Below, one piece after another: positions 1 through 8,362 of a DNA stretch of 64,000 bases (within the stretch, counting starts at the first letter, position 1; every line of letters begins with the position of its first letter). The translations under genes were made by a program, and so were the position numbers. The stretch is taken from the NCBI GenBank assembly GCA_964370965.1, contig CAYJLW010000012.1, forward strand, positions 1 through 64,000. The letters are read 5' to 3'. Source of the DNA: CAYJLW01 sp964370965. Its GTDB lineage: Bacteria > Actinomycetota > Acidimicrobiia > UBA2766. The notes beneath the pieces are model-generated. The model ran no database searches. It was given only the letters and a program-made list of their open reading frames with translations, and was not told where the DNA came from.

Positions 1-367
1 CCGTAGGAGCCCGTCAGCCCCATCCGGCGGACCCATCACAACACGGGGATGCTGTCTTGCCGGTATCCCGGGACAACGGCATCAGTTTGGGGGTGGCGGG
101 CCGCGGGGGCTGCGGGGCGGGTGCGGCCGGACTTCGGCCGTCTCGGCGGCGGGGAGCGAGTCCGGAGGCCGGGCGCTTGCGGCGCAAGGGGTGACCGCGG
201 GGAGATCCTGGCGGATGTCGTCGACTCCCGCTGAATCCGTCGCACCTCCGCTGTAGGGTCGGGACGACTTCCCGAATCTTCCCCCAACGTCCCCCGGACT
301 TCCCCCGGACTTCCCCCGACTTCCCCCGACTTCCCCTTTCCTGTCGCCGTGCCCATGGGGGTGAGAC
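1..367. other. Intergenic region upstream of comM
   Basis: No gene is supported here on either strand; the long minus-strand frame is a GC-driven shadow of comM. A possible -10 hexamer, TAGGGT, lies at 254-259 without a good -35. From about 266 to 341 there are roughly seven degenerate 10-11 base units of the form CTTCCCCCGA, giving a pyrimidine-rich strand and regularly spaced G-runs on the other strand. It probably holds the promoter and leader of the comM-dprA operon. Confidence 0.5.
266..341. repeat. Degenerate polypyrimidine tandem repeat (CTTCCCCCGA units)
   Basis: About seven imperfect 10-11 base copies, the last ones nearly identical. The minus strand carries at least five runs of four or five G separated by 5-7 bases, which fits the G-quadruplex pattern. 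Similar ACTTCCCCC text recurs at 4934-4977 downstream of whiG. Confidence 0.6.
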
Positions 368-1864
368 GTGCTCGCCGTCGTCGACTCCGTCGCGCTCGTC
401 GGTATCGACGGGCATCCCGTCCGTGTCGAGGTCAGCCTCGCGCAAGGACTGCCCACCTTCACCGTCGTCGGTCTGCCCGATGCCGCCGTGCGCGAAGCGC
501 GCGAGCGCGTCCGAGCGGCCGTGGTGGCTTCCGGCTTCGAGTGGCCGAGACGCCGCCTCACGGTCAACCTCGCTCCTGCCGGCCTCCCCAAGAGCGGGTC
601 CTGGTTCGACCTTCCGGTGGCTCTCGGCATCCTCTCCGCCGCCGGCGCGATCGACGCCACATGGTTCGACGGCGCGGTGGTCGTCGGGGAACTCGGCCTC
701 GGCGGGGAGCTGCGACCGGTTCCGGGGGTGCTGGCTGCGGCTCTTTGCGCTCGAAAGGCGGGGCGCACCCATCTCGTCGTGGCGGCGGCGAACGCTCACG
801 AGGCCGTCGCCGTTCCCGGTGTCACGGTCTCCGCGCTGGAGAGGCTGGGGGACGCCGTGGTCGCCCCTCCGCGGATGCCGGGGGGGGCGTACGTCGTGTC
901 CGACGGGGGGCCGGCGTTCCCGGACCTGGGCGACGTCGCCGGCCACGGTGTCGCCAAGCTCGGCCTGCAGATCGCCGCTGCCGGTGGCCACCACTGCCTG
1001 CTCGTGGGCCCGCCCGGCAGCGGCAAGACGATGCTCGCCCGGCGTCTTCCCGGCATCCTGCCCGCCCTCTCGGAGGCGGAGCGCATCGAGGTGTCGAGCA
1101 TCCACACGCTCGCCGGGGCCTCCGACGGGCTCTTGGCGGAGCGGCCCTTCCGCTCCCCCCATCACAGCGCCACCGTGGCCGCGCTCGTCGGGGGCGGGAG
1201 CGAGCGTCTCGTGCCCGGCGAGGTGAGCCTCGCTCACTGCGGGGTGCTGTTCCTCGACGAGCTGGGGGAGTTCCGACCCAGCGTTCTCGACGCCCTCCGC
1301 CAGCCTCTGGAGGACGGCCGGGTGCAGGTCTGCCGGCGGTCGCTGCGCACCGTCCTGCCCGCGCGCTTCACTCTGGTCGCCGCCACCAACCCGTGTCCGT
1401 GTGGCCACGCGGGATCCGAGGAGAAGGTGTGCGAGTGCGACGTGCGGGCCCTTGCCCGGTACCGGCGCCGCCTGTCGGGGCCGCTCCTCGATCGTGTGGA
1501 CGTCACGATCCCCGTGAGCCCGGAGGATCCCGTGAGCGTGCTCGACCACGCGGGCCGCCGTGAGTCCGGCCTGGCGAGGGAGCGCGTGGTCGGCGCCCGT
1601 GTGCGCCAGGAGGCCCGCCTCGGGGTGGGACGCCTGAACGCCTCCATGACCCCGGCGGAGGCGAGGGCGCTCGTGTCTCTGACATCCGCCGCGGCGCGTG
1701 CCCTGGTCCTGCTCGCTCGTGGGGCCTCGAGCAGGGGGATCCTGTCCGTGCGCAAGGTCGCCGCCACGCTCGCCGACCTCGAAGACGCTCCGCGCGTCGA
1801 GGAACACCACGTCCAGCAGGCCTGGCGACTGCGGGCGGGCCAGATGCGGGAAGCCGCCCTGTGA
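368..1864 (+). CDS. comM: YifB/ComM family Mg-chelatase-like AAA+ ATPase
   Basis: 498 residues, GTG start. The family (ComM/YifB) is a hexameric helicase that promotes branch migration during integration of incoming DNA in natural transformation. An N-terminal Lon-protease-like domain (about 1-170) precedes an AAA+ core with Walker A GPPGSGKT near residue 215, a Walker B-like FLDELGEF segment and the CPCGH cysteine cluster near residue 343, followed by the C-terminal Mg-chelatase domain. Full length for the family. Its stop overlaps the dprA start by four bases (GTGA), so the two are translationally coupled and probably act together on transforming or recombining DNA. Confidence 0.93.
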   Translation: MLAVVDSVALVGIDGHPVRVEVSLAQGLPTFTVVGLPDAAVREARERVRAAVVASGFEWPRRRLTVNLAPAGLPKSGSWFDLPVALGILSAAGAIDATWFDGAVVVGELGLGGELRPVPGVLAAALCARKAGRTHLVVAAANAHEAVAVPGVTVSALERLGDAVVAPPRMPGGAYVVSDGGPAFPDLGDVAGHGVAKLGLQIAAAGGHHCLLVGPPGSGKTMLARRLPGILPALSEAERIEVSSIHTLAGASDGLLAERPFRSPHHSATVAALVGGGSERLVPGEVSLAHCGVLFLDELGEFRPSVLDALRQPLEDGRVQVCRRSLRTVLPARFTLVAATNPCPCGHAGSEEKVCECDVRALARYRRRLSGPLLDRVDVTIPVSPEDPVSVLDHAGRRESGLARERVVGARVRQEARLGVGRLNASMTPAEARALVSLTSAAARALVLLARGASSRGILSVRKVAATLADLEDAPRVEEHHVQQAWRLRAGQMREAAL

Positions 1865-3030
1865 GCGGGGAGCGAGCGGCGGCGCCGGAGCGGGCAGCGG
1901 CCTGGCTGTCGGTCGGCGGCGTGTACGGCCTCGACATGGCGACCCTGGCCCGCCTCCACGCCCGCTGGTCGGATCCCTTCCGGGCGCTGCGGGAACTACG
2001 GGCCGGGGGCGCGTCGCTGGCGGGCGTCGTGAGGCCGGGCCTGCGCCCCTTCGCAGCCGGGAGCGCGACGGTCGCCGACCCGGTGGCGACCGCCCGGGCC
2101 GTGGCCGCAGCCGGGGCCCGTCTCGTGGTCGCCGGTGGCGACGGCTGGCCGGTGCGTCTCGCTCCCGGCGAGGAGTGGCCGGCGGTCCTGGGTGTCCTCG
2201 GGGAGCTGCCGGCCGGGCCGGCCGTGGCGATCGTGGGCATGCGCCGCTCCAGCCCTGCTGGGGCGGAATTCGCCCGGCATCTCGCTGCCGAACTCGCTGC
2301 TTCTGGAGCAGTGGTCGTGAGCGGTCTCGCCTTCGGCATCGACGCCGCAGCCCACAGGGGATGTCTCGAAGTCGGGGGCCGCAGCGTGGCCGTGCTCGCA
2401 GGCGGCGTGGCGAACGTGTCACCCCGACGTCACGAGGGTCTTGCCGCGGAGCTCGTCGCCGCTGGTGGTGCTCTCGTGAGCCATGTCCCCCCTGACGCGC
2501 CCTCGCCCGGGTGGCGCTTTCCCGTGCGCAACCGCCTCGTCGCGGGCCTCGCCGACGTCGTCGTCGTGGTGGAGGCGCAGTTCCGCAGCGGGTCCCTGAG
2601 CACTGCTCGCCACGCCCTCGATCTTGGCCGGCCGCTGTGCGCTGTCCCTGGAGCGCCCTGGTCGCCTCGGGCGGCGGGGACGAACGCCCTCCTCGCCGAC
2701 GGTGCCGTGGTGTGTCGCGACGCCGACGACATCCGAATGGCGCTCGACCTCACTCTGGGAGGCAGGGAGGCGCCCTTCTCCGGCCAAGGCCGTCGCGTGC
2801 CCGCGGCATCGGCCGTCCGCCCGTCGGGCGACCCGCCGCCGGGGTCTCTCCCGGCCGAGGCGAGGCGCGTTCTCGACGTCCTCGCCGAGGGGCCGCTGTC
2901 CCTGGAGCGGGTCGCAGCGGCCACCGAACTCGATGTCGGGGCCACGCTCGCCCACCTCAACCGCCTCGAGGCGGCCGGCCTCGTGTCGTTCCCGACGCCG
3001 GCGACGGTTCGCCGGGTGGGCGCCCGGTGA
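1861..3030 (+). CDS. dprA: DNA processing protein DprA
   Basis: 389 residues, GTG start overlapping the comM stop. DprA binds incoming single-stranded DNA and loads RecA. The Rossmann-like core spans about 115-300 with the family landmarks GLAFGIDAAAH, FPVRNR near residue 220 and GSLSTA near 243. The usual GSR-x-x-S motif reads GMRRSS here. A C-terminal winged-helix (DprA_WH) domain covers about 325-389. An N-terminal helical domain of about 100 residues precedes the core. It ends directly at a 9-bp perfect hairpin. Confidence 0.93.
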   Translation: MSGERAAAPERAAAWLSVGGVYGLDMATLARLHARWSDPFRALRELRAGGASLAGVVRPGLRPFAAGSATVADPVATARAVAAAGARLVVAGGDGWPVRLAPGEEWPAVLGVLGELPAGPAVAIVGMRRSSPAGAEFARHLAAELAASGAVVVSGLAFGIDAAAHRGCLEVGGRSVAVLAGGVANVSPRRHEGLAAELVAAGGALVSHVPPDAPSPGWRFPVRNRLVAGLADVVVVVEAQFRSGSLSTARHALDLGRPLCAVPGAPWSPRAAGTNALLADGAVVCRDADDIRMALDLTLGGREAPFSGQGRRVPAASAVRPSGDPPPGSLPAEARRVLDVLAEGPLSLERVAAATELDVGATLAHLNRLEAAGLVSFPTPATVRRVGAR

Positions 3031-3053
3031 GGGGGCCGGCCCCCCCGGCCCCC
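3031..3053 (+). terminator. Hairpin directly after dprA
   Basis: Perfect 9-bp stem (3031-3039 with 3045-3053, GGGGGCCGG arm) and a 5-base loop starting on the base after the dprA stop. No T-run follows, so it may pause or protect the 3' end rather than act as a classic intrinsic terminator. Confidence 0.5.
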
Positions 3054-3169
3054 GGATCCGACGTCATGGCCCCTGGTCGACGGCCTGCCGGACACGCGCC
3101 CAGCCGGCCACGGCGAGCCGGCGCTGGTGGCGCGCTCCGTCGAGGGACAGCCTCCTTGGCGGTTTCGGG

Positions 3170-3175
3170 TAGCGT
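3170..3175 (+). promoter_or_regulatory. Candidate -10 (TAGCGT) for leaderless xerC transcript
   Basis: TAGCGT ends 8 bases before the ATG at 3184. No Shine-Dalgarno is visible between them and no clear -35 is seen. The same arrangement recurs at other operon-opening genes in the window. Confidence 0.4.
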
Positions 3176-3183
3176 CGCGGGCG

Positions 3184-4101
3184 ATGGACGCCCCTCCCGT
3201 CCCGGACTCCTTCGGCTCCGCCGTCGAGGCCTACCTCGACCACCTGGCGCTGGAACGGCGCTGCTCTCCCCACACCGTGGCTGCCTACCGCCGCGACCTG
3301 GGGCGCTTCGCGGCGACGGCCCGGCGGGCGGGCCTGGCGGGCCCCGACCAGGTCGACCGGCGCTTCCTGCGTTCCTACCTCGCCTCCCTGCAGACCCTCG
3401 GCTACGCCCGCTCCTCCGTGGCGAGAGCGGCGTCCGCCTTGCGCTCGTTCTTCCGCCACGGCCGCCGGCTCGGGCTCTTGGCGTCCGACCCGGCCTCCGG
3501 CCTCGCCGCCCCCAGGGCCGACCGGCGCCTGCCCAGGGTGCCTTCGGCTGCCGAGGCGGCTGCCCTCGTGGAGCGCCCGGGCGGCGACCCGGTCGGCCTG
3601 CGCGACCGCGCCCTCCTGGAACTCCTCTACGGTACCGGGGTGCGGGTCTCCGAGCTCACCTCCCTGATGACGGCGGACGTGCGCCCCGCCCGCGGGTGGC
3701 TCGTCGTGTGGGGGAAGGGAGCCAAGGAGCGCCGCGTGCCGGTGGGAGAGGCGGCCGCCGCTGCCCTCGACGCCTACCTGAGAGCCGGCCGACCGGCCCT
3801 TGCGGAGAGGGTCAGCCAGGGTGGGGCGGTCGCGTCCGGCGGGGGCGAACCACTCCTGCTCAACATGCGGGGTCGGGCCATGACCCCGCGGGACGTGCGG
3901 CGCGTCCTCGCCCGGTACGGGCCATATTCCCCGCACGACCTCCGCCACGCCTGCGCCACGCACGTCCTGGAGGGGGGTGGCGACGTCCGCAGCGTGCAGG
4001 AGCTGCTCGGTCACGCGTCCCTGCAGACCACGCAGACCTATACTCACGTGGTCGGCGGCGCTTTGCGCGACGCATTCGCCCGGAGTCACCCCAGGTCGTG
4101 A
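3184..4101 (+). CDS. xerC: Tyrosine recombinase XerC/XerD type
   Basis: 305 residues from the ATG at 3184, chosen over upstream GTGs because it gives the normal Xer length and sits just behind a -10-like hexamer. Site-specific recombinase that resolves chromosome dimers at dif. N-terminal SAM-like core-binding domain (about 10-95) and C-terminal catalytic domain with Arg in GVRVSEL (about 152), Lys in GKGAKERRVPVG, HDLRHACATH (about 252), His in LGHAS and the nucleophile Tyr in QTYTHV (about 286): all catalytic residues present. XerC versus XerD cannot be settled from this copy alone, but the position before whiG and rpsB is usual for actinobacterial xerC. The stop overlaps whiG by four bases. 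Confidence 0.9.
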   Translation: MDAPPVPDSFGSAVEAYLDHLALERRCSPHTVAAYRRDLGRFAATARRAGLAGPDQVDRRFLRSYLASLQTLGYARSSVARAASALRSFFRHGRRLGLLASDPASGLAAPRADRRLPRVPSAAEAAALVERPGGDPVGLRDRALLELLYGTGVRVSELTSLMTADVRPARGWLVVWGKGAKERRVPVGEAAAAALDAYLRAGRPALAERVSQGGAVASGGGEPLLLNMRGRAMTPRDVRRVLARYGPYSPHDLRHACATHVLEGGGDVRSVQELLGHASLQTTQTYTHVVGGALRDAFARSHPRS

Positions 4102-4895
4102 AGCAACAAACCTCTGCTGGGACTGATGGCGTGGACGGTAACGATCAGGTCAAAGAGCTCTGGGGCGAGTACAAGGAGCGCGACCGCAAGGACGCGCGCG
4201 ACAAGCTGATCGTCCACTACGCCCCACTCGTCAAGTACGTGGCGGGCCGCGTGTCCGTGGGGCTCCCGGCCAACGTGGACCAGGCCGACCTCACGAGCTA
4301 CGGCATGTTCGGCCTCATCGACGCCATCGACAAGTTCGATTCCGAGCGGGGCATCAAGTTCGAGACCTACGCCATCAGTCGCATCCGTGGAGCCATCATC
4401 GACGAGCTCCGGGCCATCGACTGGGTCCCCCGGAGCGTGCGGGCCAAGGCGCGTAGCGTCGAGCAGGCCTACAGCGCTCTCGAGTCGCGTCTCGGCCGCA
4501 CACCGACCGACGCGGAGGTCGCCGCGGAGATGGGCATCGCAGGGGGAGACCTCCAGCAGATCTTCGGGCAGATCTCCTTTGTGGGCATCGTGGCCCTCGA
4601 CGAGCTCCTGAACTCGGGCAACGACCGCGGGGAGGGCCTCACCCTGGGCGACACGCTCGCCGACACCCACGGCCAGGACCCGATGCTCACCTTCGAGCAG
4701 CAGGAGACCCGCCATCTCCTCGCCGACGCCATCAAGAGGCTGCCGGAACGGGAGAAGTTCGTGATCACCCTCTACTACTACGAAGGCCTCACGCTCGCAG
4801 AGATCGGAGAAGTCCTGGGCGTGACCGAGTCCCGCGTGTGCCAGATGCACACGAAGGCCGTGCTGATGTTACGCTCGCGCCTCCAGGAGCACTGA
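4098..4895 (+). CDS. whiG: RNA polymerase sigma factor, WhiG/FliA (sigma-28) family
   Basis: 265 residues from the GTG at 4098 (GTGA overlap with xerC); a second in-frame GTG lies at 4131. Group 3 sigma factor. Region 2 is clear (GMFGLIDAIDKFDSERG, about residue 70), region 3 follows, and region 4 carries the helix-turn-helix LTLAEIGEVLGVTESRV near residue 230. In Streptomyces WhiG starts sporulation; in flagellated bacteria FliA drives motility genes. No flagellar or sporulation genes are in the window, so the regulon here is unknown. The symbol rests on family and conserved position before rpsB. Confidence 0.88.
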   Translation: MKQQTSAGTDGVDGNDQVKELWGEYKERDRKDARDKLIVHYAPLVKYVAGRVSVGLPANVDQADLTSYGMFGLIDAIDKFDSERGIKFETYAISRIRGAIIDELRAIDWVPRSVRAKARSVEQAYSALESRLGRTPTDAEVAAEMGIAGGDLQQIFGQISFVGIVALDELLNSGNDRGEGLTLGDTLADTHGQDPMLTFEQQETRHLLADAIKRLPEREKFVITLYYYEGLTLAEIGEVLGVTESRVCQMHTKAVLMLRSRLQEH

Positions 4896-4900
4896 CCCCC

Positions 4901-4920
4901 GGCGGGCCGCCCGGCCCGCC
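4901..4920 (+). terminator. Hairpin after whiG
   Basis: Perfect 8-bp stem GGCGGGCC (4901-4908) with GGCCCGCC (4913-4920), loop GCCC, starting 5 bases after the stop. A second small stem with a GAA loop lies at about 4950-4962. No T-tract. Confidence 0.5.
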
Positions 4921-5027
4921 CCCCAAGGCTCCGCCGACCTCCCCCTCTAGCGCGAAGCGCGCCGACTTCCCCCTCCCTGTCCAGGTGCTCCCTGGCGATC
5001 GTCCACGCGCCCACCTTGGGAGGTCGC

Positions 5028-7035
5028 ATGCCCCGGGTCCCCTGCCCCCTTCTCGTCGTTCTCGTCTCGTCGCTCGTCCCCTGCGTCGCTTCCGGCGCGG
5101 CCGTCGCCCGGGCCCCCCGGCGAACGCCTGCCCCCGCGGCGCCTGTCCGTCTCCTGCGTCCTGCGGACGGGCCGGTCGTGCGGGGCTTTGCGGCTCCCGG
5201 AGGGCCGTATGGCGCCGGGCACCGTGGCCTCGACGTCGCCGCGCCGGGAGGCACCGTGCGCGCCGCCGCCGCCGGAGCCGTCACGTTCGCCGGGCCGGTG
5301 GCCGGATCCGTCGCCGTGAGCATCGACCACGGCGGCGGCTGGTCCACCCGCTACAGCGGCCTCAGCGAGGCGTTCGTCGGGCAGGGGGCCCACGTCGCCT
5401 CCGGAACGGTCGTCGGTCGTGGCGGGGCCGGGCACNNNNNNNNNNGGGCCGCCGGCCGCCGCCGCCCGGGGGGGGGGGGGGGGGGGGCCGGGGCCCCCCC
5501 CCCCCCCGCCCGGCCCCGGCCCCCACTTGCACTTCGCTCTTGTCCACGACGGTGTCTACGTCGATCCCGCGCCCCACCTGGCGGTCGGGACGCACCTTGT
5601 TCCGGCCGGTCCCCTGGATGGCGACCCCCTGGCCGGCGTCGCCCGACGCCTCGGTGATCTTGGGGACGAGCTCCGCAGCGCCCTCCGCTCCGGAGGCGAA
5701 GCAGTCAGCGGCGTGCTCGAGCGAATCGGCGAGGCGGTCGACGACGCGAAGGAGGCTCTCGCCGGCCTGCGCTCCCGTCTCGAGCGCGAGGGCGGCGACC
5801 TCGCCCGCTTCGCTCCCCTGCTGCGTGAGCTCGAGGAGGCGGCCGCAGGGCTCGCCGGTGACCTGCGAGAGGCGGCCCGCGACCCGGCGAAGGCGCTCCG
5901 GAAGATCGGTGGCGAGGCCGTGGACGCCCTCGTGGGGCGCATACGGGACAAGGTGCGTGAGGTCGAGGAGCTCGTCCAGGGGGCAGCCCTCGTAGCGCGC
6001 TCGGCTGGCGTCATGACGCAATGGGGGACCCTTGCCCGGTTCCTTCGCTACAGCGACGAGCACGCCAGGTCGCAGGAGCGCTGCACACGCGAGGCCGTAC
6101 CCGTGCCCACCGGGCCGGGGACACCGCCCACGCGCAACGTCGTCGTCGCCGTCCAGGGCATCCAGTCCACTCTCAGCGAGGCTGAAGCTCGCGGCGGGCG
6201 CCCCCGGTCTCCGCTGCGGGCGCTTCTGGCCGACCTCGGCGTCGCCGACGACCGCGTCCTCGCCTTCTCCTATCGCGGGAGCCGCGCCGACGGCACGCCC
6301 TTGGCGTACGGTGTCACCGACACCTGGGGGAGCATCAGGGAACGGGCTCGTCTCCTCGGCGAGCAACTCCGCAGGTTCCATCTCGCCCGACCCCACGAGA
6401 GCGTCGATCTCGTGGGGCACAGCCTGGGCGGAGTCGTGGTCGCGTACTACCTCGCCTTCATCCATGACCCGATGGACCCCACCCTGCCCCAGGTGGGCCG
6501 GGCCGTGACGATCGCGGCGCCGCACGCCGGGATCCCGCTCGCGCAGATGAACGAACTCCTGCGCTACAGCCAGAGTGGCCGCACATTGAGATCCGGCGTG
6601 CACTGGTTGCCCGATCACCTCGCCCCCGACCCGGAGGCTCCCGCCCTCCGCCAGCTCGCCGAGACCTCACGGTTCGTGGGCCGCCTCTCCGAGGCCGAGG
6701 ACTTCGCAGGGGTGCCGGTGACTGCGATCGGCTCGCTGCGCGATCCTCTCGTCCCCGGCATCCGGGCACGACATCCGGCGGCCACGAACGTCCTCGTCGA
6801 CGGTGACGGCTCGAGCCCCGTCGAGGACCATTCCCGCATGGTCACCGACGCCGAGACGCGCCGGGCCGTGTCCCTTGCCCTCGCCGGCCTTCCGCCCGCC
6901 TGCGTCGGGACGGGTCTCGCTCTGTGGCGTTTCTTCGCCGCCGACACCGTCTACCGAGCGGAGGAGTCTGTCGCTGCGGGGGCCGCCGTCGGCGGCTACT
7001 GGCTGGACACCCGGGCGAAGCGGGGACGGCGATGA
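5028..7035 (+). CDS. Exported M23 (LytM-like) peptidase fused to a GHSLGG alpha/beta hydrolase; interrupted by a 10-N assembly gap
   Basis: Start ATG 5028 with a GGGAGG ribosome-binding site. The first 136 codons give a signal peptide (1 to about 29, no lipobox) and the first half of an M23 metallopeptidase, with the metal motif HRGLD (His65, Asp69). Ns at 5436-5445 and flanking G/C homopolymers hide a few residues and the frame. After the gap the M23 domain finishes with the HLH motif (GPHLHFAL, from about 5518), then comes an amphipathic, helix-rich linker of about 140 residues, then an alpha/beta hydrolase with nucleophile elbow GHSLGG (about 6417), a candidate catalytic Asp in GSLRDPL and His in EDHSRM. 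Peptidoglycan peptidase plus lipase/esterase in one exported chain is unusual. I treat it as one gene because the two halves complete one M23 domain. The stop overlaps the next gene (ATGA). Confidence 0.75.
5436..5520. other. 10-N gap and low-quality poly-G/poly-C flank
   Basis: N at 5436-5445, followed by long G and C homopolymers up to about 5520. The bases between the last trustworthy M23 codon (about 5435) and GPHLHF are unreliable in number and identity, so the frame across the gap cannot be read. Confidence 0.9.
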
Positions 7036-8102
7036 GGACGACCCGACGCCTCGCGGCCTTCCTTTCCGCCGCCGTCCTGCTCGTCGCATGGGGTGTTCCC
7101 GCATGCACGTCCGCATCCCCTGATCGGGCGGCACGGATGAGGATCATCGACCTCCCCGGCGCCCGGGCGGTGGCGACGAGCCCGAGCGGCGTCTTCGCCG
7201 TCACGTCGCGGGAAGTCGTCCGCCTGGCCCCGGGGGGAGGCAGGCCCATTTGGCGTCATCCGGCGCGGCCCGCCGCGGGGCGCGGAGCACCGGCGCCCGT
7301 GGCCGTCCCCGGGGGGCCCGTCGTGTGGGCGGAGGCCGGAGCGGTTGTGGCCGCCGACCCCGTGGGCGGCAGGGCCCTCTGGCGGGCGCCACACCCGGGT
7401 GGCGCGGCGGAGGCTGTCACCGGTCTCTCCTCGTCCGGGACGGTCGTCGTGGCGTCGGGGTCCTCGGGGACCCTCGTCGCCCTCGAAGCCCGCAGCGGTG
7501 CCCGGCGCTGGGTACGCCGTCTCGGCGAGGGCCGCTTCGTGGTCGACGGTCCCCCGGTCGGCGTGTCCGGTGCCGTCTGTCTCACGGGGCTGCTCGAGGG
7601 CGCGGGGGGCCGCGTGCTCTGCCTTGACGCCTCCAGCGGAACGACGATCTGGGAGCACGACCTGCCGGGGGCGTCGTCCGGCCTCGCCGCTTCCGGGGAG
7701 AGGCTCGCGCTCGGGGTTCCCGGCGGTGGGGTCACGGTGGGGGTACCCGACGGGCGGGTGCGCTCCTCCGTGGCGTTCGACAGCGCGTTCGACGCCTCGG
7801 TCGCTCCCGTGTTCCTTTCCGGCGGTGTGGCGTACTGCGACCGCCTGGGCGCCGTGGCCTTCACCCGGGGGGGTCGCCTCCTCTGGCGGCGGGACCTCGG
7901 CGTCCCCTTCGTGGGTGCCCAGCCCCTGGCCGGCGGTTCCGGCCTCTGGGTCCCCGCAGCCCGCGGCTGGGTGCATCTCGACGCCCGGGGCGCCACCATT
8001 GCTGTCGCGACCCTGCCGGGGCCCGGCGGCGGCGCGTCCGTCTGGAAGGGACGCCTTCTCGTGGCCGTACCCTCTGTCGGGGTGGCCGTCGTGGAGCCGT
8101 GA
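7032..8102 (+). CDS. Putative lipoprotein with PQQ-like beta-propeller repeats
   Basis: 356 residues, ATG overlapping the previous stop (ATGA), hence co-translated with the M23-lipase fusion. The N-terminus has a basic start, a hydrophobic stretch and a lipobox-like VPAC (Cys about 25), so it is probably anchored outside the cell membrane. The rest is Gly/Val-rich with repeated WRH, LWR, RRWVRR, IWEH and LLWRRDLG elements spaced like the blades of a PQQ/WD40-like beta-propeller. Such lipoproteins usually act as scaffolds (BamB-like) or as sensors. It is likely the binding partner or localiser of the upstream enzyme; that is inference from coupling only. No catalytic motif seen. Confidence 0.7.
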   Translation: MRTTRRLAAFLSAAVLLVAWGVPACTSASPDRAARMRIIDLPGARAVATSPSGVFAVTSREVVRLAPGGGRPIWRHPARPAAGRGAPAPVAVPGGPVVWAEAGAVVAADPVGGRALWRAPHPGGAAEAVTGLSSSGTVVVASGSSGTLVALEARSGARRWVRRLGEGRFVVDGPPVGVSGAVCLTGLLEGAGGRVLCLDASSGTTIWEHDLPGASSGLAASGERLALGVPGGGVTVGVPDGRVRSSVAFDSAFDASVAPVFLSGGVAYCDRLGAVAFTRGGRLLWRRDLGVPFVGAQPLAGGSGLWVPAARGWVHLDARGATIAVATLPGPGGGASVWKGRLLVAVPSVGVAVVEP

Positions 8103-8222
8103 TCCCCGCCTCCGCTGATGCCTCCGAGCCCGGGTGTGTTCCGCGTGCGGGCGGGCCCGAACCTCCCAGGCGCCGTCCAGGACCGGATGCCGGGCGGGAG
8201 GGGGGGTGAGGGTGGGGCCTGG

Positions 8223-8362
8223 TAGGCTCCCCGGAATCACACACGTCCAGCCGATTCCGCGCGTGGGTGCCCGTCCTCCGGGGCGGGAAACGCGACGGGA
8301 GCAGGCTCACCGATCGGTGAGCCGGGAGGCGGGGGCGGAGGCAGAACCTAGGAGGTGTCCTC
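8223..8362 (+). promoter_or_regulatory. rpsB promoter/leader with 20-bp palindrome
   Basis: A -10-like TAGGCT at 8223-8228 would give a leader of about 125 bases. The leader holds a perfect 20-base palindrome at 8304-8323 (8-bp stem GGCTCACC with loop GATC) and a flanking CCCGTC/GACGGG pairing, and ends in a strong AGGAGG at 8350-8355. It could be an autoregulatory leader for ribosomal protein S2 or a DNA operator; the sequence cannot decide. Confidence 0.4.

Noticed and set aside
14..2422. 802-codon minus-strand open frame opposite comM and dprA
   Set aside because: Arg/Pro/Gly-rich translation without any domain; typical shadow of GC-rich coding DNA. comM and dprA on the plus strand have full family motifs.
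3184..4101. Phage or integrative-element integrase
   Set aside because: Length, motif set and position next to whiG match chromosomal XerC; no attachment repeats or phage genes nearby.
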